A stretch of DNA of 11,330 nucleotides, from the NCBI GenBank assembly GCA_002343455.1, contig DDSR01000225.1, positions 1 to 11,330 of the forward strand, in the 5' to 3' direction. The stretch's first letter is position 1; the number at the start of each line of letters is the position of its first letter. The notes below the pieces were generated by a model. The model had not been told where the DNA came from. It was given only the letters and a program-made list of their open reading frames with translations, and searched no databases. Source of the DNA: Deltaproteobacteria bacterium UBA2385 (lineage in GTDB: Bacteria; Myxococcota_A; UBA796; UBA2385). Below, piece by piece: positions 7,429 to 11,330 of this stretch. The position numbers were made by a program, and so were the translations under genes.

Positions 7429-7450
7429 CGCCGAGGTTCTCCGCTCGGCG
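7429..7450. terminator. Candidate bidirectional terminator hairpin
   Basis: CGCCGAG (7429-7435) pairs perfectly with CTCGGCG (7444-7450) over an 8-base loop, in the 70 bases between the convergent transporter and Fic genes. A 10-base perfect palindrome, GAGACGTCTC (7411-7420), lies beside it. No T-run follows on either strand, so the terminator reading rests on position and stem stability. Confidence 0.4.
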
Positions 7451-7474
7451 GCACCTTCGGACCAGGCCGTGGAC

Positions 7475-8650
7475 TCACTCCTCTCCGGGCGTCGTGGTGC
7501 CCTCGTTCAACCGGTCGATGTACCGCTGGTAGACGAAGACCTTCCCCCGCTGGCGACCCGTGGTTTCACGCACAAGGCCCAGCCGTTGCAGATTGCCCAG
7601 CGCCTGCGTCGTCGACGGGATGGACATCGATGAGAGCGCCGAGAGCTGAGCGATCGAGGCGATCGGGCGGCGCTTCATGACCTCATGCAGGCGAAGCGCG
7701 GCGCTCGCCTGCCGCCCGAGAGCTACCAACGGTTGCCGATCCTCATCAAACAGGCCCAGGATTCCCCGCGCAGCGGACACCGCCTGCTCCGCCGTCTCGG
7801 CGACGCCCTGCATGAAGAACCGCACCCAGTCTTCCCAAGCGCCACTATCACGGACCGCCGTGAGGCGTCCGTAGTACTCCCGCCGGTTCCGCTTGAAGTA
7901 GAGGCTCAGGTACAACATGGGCTCCTGGAGGACACCCTCCGCGCACAGCAGGAGGGGAATCAACAGCCGCCCCAGGCGCCCATTTCCGTCGAGGAACGGA
8001 TGGATCGTCTCGAACTGCACGTGGACCAGGGCCGCGCGTAGGAGCACCGGTGTCCGGACCGGATCGCCGTGGAGGAACCTCTCCAGGTCGCCCATGCACC
8101 GAACGACCTGGTCCGCTGGCGGGGGGACGAACTCGGCGACGCCGGGGCGAGCGCCGCCGATCCAGTTCTGGCTCGTACGAAACTGGCCCGGCTGCTTGGT
8201 GCTGCCCCGCCCCCGCGAGAGCAGGACCTCGTGCATCTCCTTGATCAGGCGAAGCGAGAGCGGGAAGCCGCCCCTCATCCGCGACAGACCATGTTGAACC
8301 GCGCCGACGTAGTTGGACACCTCGACGACATCGTCCATCGGCACACCGGGCGCATGCTCGCTCTCGAAGAGGAGGAGGTCGGAGAGCGAGGACTGCGTCC
8401 CCTCGATCTGCGAGGAGAGCACCGCCTCCTTCCGGATGTACAGGTAGAGGAAGAGCTGGGTGTCCGGCAGCAACATCCCCAGGCCGTCCAGGCGGCCCAG
8501 AGCGCGGTTGGCGCGGTCGATGAGCTCACGGTCGTCTTCCGTCAGGCTCAGCGGCGGATCGGGCGGGAGGGGTCGCGGAACGAAGGCGCGCACGACCTCC
8601 CCAACGGTCGAGGTGGTTACGAGTTCTCCGGCTCGGGGGTGGGCCTGCAT
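7475..8650 (-). CDS. Fic-domain protein (probable AMP transferase) with C-terminal winged helix
   Basis: Fic enzymes transfer AMP or another phosphate-containing group from a nucleotide to a protein hydroxyl. The catalytic motif HPFLDGNGRLGR (217-228) is complete, with His217 and the anion-binding GNGR. An N-terminal inhibitory helix carries SSQIEG (Ser79, Glu83, Gly84), the (S/T)xxxE(G/N) motif that blocks productive ATP binding in class II Fic proteins, so activity is probably self-restrained. Residues about 318-380 look like a winged helix-turn-helix, common in this soluble 370-400-residue subfamily and suggestive of DNA binding or autoregulation. The ATG at 8650 is chosen because GGAGG lies 4 bases upstream; an in-frame start 99 bases further up would run through the intergenic hairpin. 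It has no adjacent antitoxin gene. It converges on the peptide transporter and diverges from a collapsed restriction-modification gene. The target is unknown. Confidence 0.9.
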   Translation of the reverse strand: MQAHPRAGELVTTSTVGEVVRAFVPRPLPPDPPLSLTEDDRELIDRANRALGRLDGLGMLLPDTQLFLYLYIRKEAVLSSQIEGTQSSLSDLLLFESEHAPGVPMDDVVEVSNYVGAVQHGLSRMRGGFPLSLRLIKEMHEVLLSRGRGSTKQPGQFRTSQNWIGGARPGVAEFVPPPADQVVRCMGDLERFLHGDPVRTPVLLRAALVHVQFETIHPFLDGNGRLGRLLIPLLLCAEGVLQEPMLYLSLYFKRNRREYYGRLTAVRDSGAWEDWVRFFMQGVAETAEQAVSAARGILGLFDEDRQPLVALGRQASAALRLHEVMKRRPIASIAQLSALSSMSIPSTTQALGNLQRLGLVRETTGRQRGKVFVYQRYIDRLNEGTTTPGEE

Positions 8651-8654
8651 GGGG

Positions 8655-8659
8655 CCTCC
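8655..8659 (-). promoter_or_regulatory. Ribosome binding site for the Fic gene
   Basis: Reverse-strand GGAGG ends 4 bases before the ATG at 8650. It supports that start over the longer frame beginning at 8749. Confidence 0.65.
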
Positions 8660-8690
8660 GTTATTCAGGTGAGCTTCAGTAGGCCGCGCC

Positions 8691-8720
8691 TTGTTAAGAC
8701 GAATGCCGGTTCCCCTTAAT
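8691..8720 (+). promoter_or_regulatory. Weak candidate promoter for the relic gene
   Basis: TTGTTA (8691-8696) and CTTAAT (8715-8720) each match the sigma-70 consensus at four of six bases, with 18 bases between them. They lie in one of the few AT-richer spots of the window, between the divergent Fic gene and the relic at 8770. The match is weak and could be chance. Confidence 0.25.
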
Positions 8721-8724
8721 AGCA

Positions 8725-8750
8725 CGAGGTAGCGCCGCTGCGCTACCACG
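8725..8750. repeat. Strong intergenic hairpin
   Basis: GGTAGCGC (8728-8735) pairs perfectly with GCGCTACC (8740-8747) across a 4-base loop, and two more C-G pairs form beyond one A-A mismatch. It sits between the divergent Fic gene and the relic, just downstream of the candidate promoter. It could be an operator, a cruciform, or a small repeat of the type mobilised by HUH enzymes; the sequence does not decide. Confidence 0.6.
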
Positions 8751-8769
8751 CGCCCGCCCCGGAGGCCGC

Positions 8770-8960
8770 ATGTCCGCCCCCCCCTTGTTCCACCCTCGCA
8801 CCGTCAAGGACGCCCTCTAGGCGGCCCCGATCACGGACGAGCTGCCGAGGCCGAGGCCGGCCTTGCCACCCTGGTCCACGCCGCCTTCGGCCTGGGCCCC
8901 GAGGACCTGGACCTGCTGCGCCGCACCCAGCCTCCGCGCACGCCGCCGGGCCTGGGCTGA
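8770..8960 (+). pseudogene. Collapsed Eco57I-like restriction-modification gene (ends joined)
   Basis: A GGAGG at 8761-8765 precedes ATG 8770, which opens a plausible N-terminus (MSAPPLFHPRTVKDAL) ending at TAG 8818. The same frame continues as AAPITDEL. Then from about 8841 a different frame reads AEAEAGLATLVHAAFGLGPE and LLRRTQPPRTPPGLG to a TGA at 8958. The latter resembles the extreme C-terminus of large Eco57I-type DNA methyltransferase or restriction-modification proteins (a 'LV..AYGL..EE' helix then a Pro-rich end). The N-terminal piece resembles starts I associate with the same proteins. The simplest reading is that one long gene lost nearly all of its interior, leaving about 70 N-terminal and 120 C-terminal bases, plus a stop. 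The family assignment rests on memory of short motifs and is uncertain. Confidence 0.5.
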
Positions 8961-8964
8961 GCCC

Positions 8965-9013
8965 CCCCGACGCAAGTCGACTGGACGCGCCGTCCAAAGC
9001 ACTTGCGTCGGGG
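8965..9013. repeat. 49-base nested palindrome upstream of the HUH gene
   Basis: CCCCGACGCAAGT (8965-8977) is perfectly inverted as ACTTGCGTCGGGG (9001-9013). Inside, after a 4/4 internal loop, TGGACG (8982-8987) pairs with CGTCCA (8991-8996) around a CGC triloop. The element begins 5 bases after the stop of the relic gene and ends 43 bases before ATG 9057. It may be a terminator for the relic, but its size and nesting also suit a foldback recognised by the neighbouring HUH protein. No second copy is visible in this window. Confidence 0.75.
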
Positions 9014-9056
9014 CCCCCGTCTTGCCCCGCCCCCCGCTCTGCGTCAGACTCCGCCC

Positions 9057-9854
9057 ATGCCTCCCCTCGCCCACCAGGTCATCCTCCGCCTGCGCGACGA
9101 TCGCGTGCTCGCCCCCACGGTCGCCGCGCGTCGCGCGCTGGCCGGCGCCGTCGCCCGGGCGGGCGAGCCCTTCTCACTGCTCGTCTTCCGGGCCGCCGAC
9201 ACCCACCTGCACATCGTCGCCCTCTGCCCCGCGCCGGAGGCGGTCGAGCTGGGCCGCCGCGTGGCGATCTCCCTCGTCCGCGCCCTGGCCCTGCCCGTGG
9301 GCTTCAACACCGGCCATGTGCGACCCGTGACCGACCAGGCCCACCTGCGCAGCCTGTTCTTCTATGTGCTCGGCCAGGAGCGGCACCACGGCATTGACCT
9401 GGACCCCTTCCACGACGCCAGCAACCTGCCCGATCTGCTGGGAATGCGTCTGCTCGCCCGGCACACATTACGAACCGTTCGCGCCTCCCTGCCGCGATTG
9501 CGCCGGGCAGACCTGCTCAAGCCGCTGGGCATTGCGGCGCTGCCCGAAGAGCCCGCCTCCTATGAGCCGCTCGCCGAGGCTGCCGCTGCCGCCGGGGGCC
9601 TGCCCACGCTGACCGGTCGCTCCGCCGAGGTGGTCGCCGCCCGCCGCGCCGCCGTGCACACCGCCCGCGACGCGCTGAGCGGGGCCGAGACCGCCCGCCT
9701 GCTGGGCCTCAGCGAGCGCGCCATCACCCGCCTGCGGGGGGAGGAGACCGACAAGGACCTGGTCCTGGCCGTGCGACGCCAGCTCGCCGTGCGGGCGGCG
9801 CGGCCCGAGGCGGAGGTGCAGGGCGTGTACGAGGCTGGGCCGACCTACGGGTGA
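9057..9854 (+). CDS. HUH/Y1 transposase-like protein (IS200/RAYT type) with helix-turn-helix
   Basis: The 265-residue protein has the hallmarks of a Y1 single-strand DNA transposase. His50-Leu51-His52 (in DTHLHIVAL) is the HUH metal site. Tyr103 in FFYVLGQERHHG is the likely nucleophile, and Gln107 stands four residues later, the same Tyr-x3-Gln spacing as the IS608 TnpA active site. A C-terminal region (about 200-228, LSGAETARLLGLSERAITRL) looks like a helix-turn-helix. Such proteins cut and join hairpin-flanked single strands, either as IS200/IS605 transposases or as RAYT proteins that act on REP palindromes. The 49-base palindrome upstream fits this. No TnpB and no clear element ends are seen, so a domesticated single gene is possible. 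I chose ATG 9057; the TTG at 9003 would start inside the palindrome. No Shine-Dalgarno is evident. Confidence 0.75.
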   Translation: MPPLAHQVILRLRDDRVLAPTVAARRALAGAVARAGEPFSLLVFRAADTHLHIVALCPAPEAVELGRRVAISLVRALALPVGFNTGHVRPVTDQAHLRSLFFYVLGQERHHGIDLDPFHDASNLPDLLGMRLLARHTLRTVRASLPRLRRADLLKPLGIAALPEEPASYEPLAEAAAAAGGLPTLTGRSAEVVAARRAAVHTARDALSGAETARLLGLSERAITRLRGEETDKDLVLAVRRQLAVRAARPEAEVQGVYEAGPTYG

Positions 9855-9855
9855 G

Positions 9856-9880
9856 GGCGCTCAGGCCACGCTCGAGCGCC
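9856..9880. terminator. Candidate shared terminator hairpin
   Basis: GGCGCTC (9856-9862) pairs with GAGCGCC (9874-9880) around an 11-base loop. It lies at the junction of the convergent HUH gene (stop at 9852-9854) and SUFU gene (stop at 9861-9863), overlapping the SUFU coding end. There is no T-run; position is the main support. Confidence 0.35.
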
Positions 9881-10442
9881 TCGGATCCAAGAAGTCCGCC
9901 CTCGCCGCCTCCAGCCGCTGCTCGACCGCCTCGCCCCCCTGGGCCTGGGCCAGCGCGGCCTCGGCCGGGGTGATCGGCACCAGCCAGCGGAAGGCCAGGG
10001 CGAAGCCGTCGCTGACCGGGACGCGCTCCAGGTTGGGGCCGTAGGGGTAGGGCAGGGTCACCAGCAGGTGATCGCAGGCCGAGCCCTCGACCCAGGGCCG
10101 GCCCAGCGGCAGCACGGTGCCCAGGCCGAGCAGGCCCTTTCCGGCGAGGTGGGCGAGGGCCACGGCGCCGATGGTGTCGACGTGGGCCGGGTCGGGGTGC
10201 GAGGCGAGCAGGAAGAACTCCTGCCCGAGCGCGCCCTTGACGCTGGCCTCCCAGGCCCCGCAGCTGAGGTAGACGAAGGGCTCGCCGGTGTTGGCGGGGT
10301 GGATGCAGGCGACGCGGAAGCGGGGCAGGCCCTCGCGCACGCCGGGGGCCTCCCACTCCAGCAGCTCCTTGTGGTTGACCTGCCAGAGGCGGTCGATGGC
10401 CCGGAAGAGGGCGTCGCGAGCAGAGACGGGGTCGACGTTCAT
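9861..10442 (-). CDS. SUFU (suppressor of fused) domain protein
   Basis: The 193-residue protein matches the bacterial SUFU family. The core block is FFLLASHPDP followed by a helix, then LLVTLPYPYGP (126-136), RWLVPITPAEAALAQAQGGE (152-171) and a terminal LDPRRSSV (185-192), all family landmarks. In bacteria, SUFU-like domains have been proposed as immunity or protein-binding modules in polymorphic toxin systems; many members stand alone with unknown roles. No signal peptide or membrane segment is seen, so it should be cytoplasmic. Its ATG follows the stop of the pseudo-receiver/GGDEF gene by 2 bases, with no separate ribosome site, which implies co-expression with that protein. No toxin gene is visible in the window. 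The start is supported by the coupling; function here is unknown. Confidence 0.82.
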   Translation of the reverse strand: MNVDPVSARDALFRAIDRLWQVNHKELLEWEAPGVREGLPRFRVACIHPANTGEPFVYLSCGAWEASVKGALGQEFFLLASHPDPAHVDTIGAVALAHLAGKGLLGLGTVLPLGRPWVEGSACDHLLVTLPYPYGPNLERVPVSDGFALAFRWLVPITPAEAALAQAQGGEAVEQRLEAARADFLDPRRSSVA

Positions 10443-10444
10443 GG

Positions 10445-11330
10445 TCAGATGTCGGAGCTGTAGAGGACGGTGCGCCCGCCGCCGTCGCCGCGGGCCTGGA
10501 GCAGGGCGCGATCGGCGCGGGCCATCACATCGGAGATGTCGACGGTGGTGTCGGCGATGCCGACCGAGATCTCCAGCTCGGCGCAGCCCTGCTCGGCGCC
10601 CAGGGCGGCCAGGCCCTCGCGCATCAGCTCCACCCGGCGCTTCGCGTCGGCCGCCGCGCAGGCGGGGAGCAGCGCCCCGAAGCTGTCGCCGCCGACCCGA
10701 CCGAGGATGTCGGTCTCGCGGAAGGTCCGGGTCAGGATGCGGGCGAGGCCGGCGAGGACGGCGTCGCCCACCGCCGGGCCCAGCCGGTTGTTGAGGTCGC
10801 CCATGCTGTCCACGTCGAAGAGCACGACGCTGAGGAGCTGGCCCGTGCGGCGGCAGAGGCCGATCTCGCGATCGGCGGCCCGCAGCATCGCCCGCCGGGA
10901 GAGCACCCCCGTCAGGCGGTCGACGACCCGCTCGCCGTCGAGCTGCCGCTGGCGGCGCAGGCGGTCCATCACCCGGGTGCGCAGGACCTGCGGGTCGGCG
11001 GGCTTGAGCAGGATGTCGTCGGCGCCGGCCACCAGGGAGAGCCGCTGCAGCTGCTCCTTCTCGGCCAGCAGCAGCACGGCGACGCTGCCATGGACATCGT
11101 GGGACTGGATCATCCGGGTGATGGCGGCGGGGTCCAGGCCCCCCGGGCTGAGGGCGGGAGCCTCAGTCGAGAGCAGGACCAGGTCGGGGCGATGGCGGTC
11201 CAGCGCCGCCAGGACGCCCTCGAGGTCTGGGATGCGGACCGTGTCGCAGTCCGGCCCGCTGAGCAGATCGGCCACCTGCGCCCCCACCACCGGGTCGGCC
11301 TCGACAAGCAGCACCCGGCGGGCCGGCTCA
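10445..11330 (-). CDS. Pseudo-receiver/degenerate GGDEF (GGDSF) protein, 5' partial
   Basis: The frame runs off the right edge and reads EPARRVLLVEADP there, a normal receiver-domain start, so the true start is probably just beyond the window. GTG 11314, used for numbering, lies inside the first strand. The receiver domain (about 1-120) keeps Lys104 in LLKPAD, but Ser49 replaces the phospho-acceptor Asp (LVLLSTEAP) and the acidic pocket reads Glu-Ala-Asp. The GGDEF domain (about 130-289) begins normally (DRLTGVLSRRAM). However, the signature is GGDSF (208-212), the usual FK is MG (171-172), and GH is GP (179-180). RETD (199-202), five residues before the signature, is a complete RxxD inhibitory site for c-di-GMP. 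I infer it neither accepts phosphate nor makes c-di-GMP, but may bind it. It is coupled to the SUFU gene. Low residual cyclase activity cannot be excluded. Confidence 0.88.
   Translation of the reverse strand, partial: EPARRVLLVEADPVVGAQVADLLSGPDCDTVRIPDLEGVLAALDRHRPDLVLLSTEAPALSPGGLDPAAITRMIQSHDVHGSVAVLLLAEKEQLQRLSLVAGADDILLKPADPQVLRTRVMDRLRRQRQLDGERVVDRLTGVLSRRAMLRAADREIGLCRRTGQLLSVVLFDVDSMGDLNNRLGPAVGDAVLAGLARILTRTFRETDILGRVGGDSFGALLPACAAADAKRRVELMREGLAALGAEQGCAELEISVGIADTTVDISDVMARADRALLQARGDGGGRTVLYSSDI

Noticed and set aside
7405..7482. A 9-base inverted repeat (AGGAGTGAG / CTCACTCCT) around the transporter-Fic gap
   Set aside because: The arms fall on gene ends (stop codon regions), are 60 bases apart, and could easily occur by chance.
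1..11330. CRISPR array, tRNA, rRNA or riboswitch
   Set aside because: I saw no spaced short repeats and no tRNA-like or other structured RNA signature on either strand.

Overview
The window is GC-rich with strong G/C bias at third codon positions. Its gene content (a peptide transporter carrying PKD-like domains, a SUFU-domain protein, a lipoprotein dihaem peroxidase, paralogous secreted proteins of unknown function) suits a Gram-negative bacterium of the Myxococcota or a related deltaproteobacterial line. This is inferred from style; no marker gene proves it.

Layout, left to right. (1) At the left edge is a forward hotdog-fold gene whose frame is open to the window edge (up to 606). (2) From about 696 to 3145 lies a reverse-strand tandem duplication. 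Each unit holds a 5'-truncated beta-propeller/Ig-like fragment followed within 2 bases by a small exported protein of unknown function. The propeller fragments are nearly identical in DNA over two blocks, while the exported proteins have diverged strongly and differ in export signal. (3) From 3306 to 7404 is a forward block with gaps of 25 and 30 bases: dihaem cytochrome c peroxidase lipoprotein, ribosome-assembly GTPase RsgA, and a POT/PTR2 peptide transporter with about 220 residues of PKD-like sequence between its last two membrane helices. (4) On the reverse strand (7475-8650) is a Fic-domain protein with intact catalytic and autoinhibitory motifs. (5) From 8651 to 9056 there is no intact gene, but there are a strong hairpin, a short relic that looks like the two ends of an Eco57I-like restriction-modification gene joined after a large internal deletion, and a 49-base nested palindrome. 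(6) A forward HUH/Y1 transposase-like gene (9057-9854) follows the palindrome. (7) On the reverse strand, a gene entering from the right edge encodes a pseudo-receiver plus degenerate GGDEF (GGDSF) protein with an intact c-di-GMP I-site. It is coupled by 2 bases to a SUFU-domain gene.

The 3306-7404 block looks like chromosomal housekeeping and transport. The duplicated cassettes and the 7475-9854 stretch look like accessory DNA: a duplication, a collapsed restriction-modification gene, a Fic enzyme and a single-strand transposase. The items most worth a second look are the transporter with the split PKD insert, the deletion-scar gene, the palindrome beside the HUH enzyme, the cassette duplication with uneven divergence, and the doubly degenerate signalling protein paired with SUFU.
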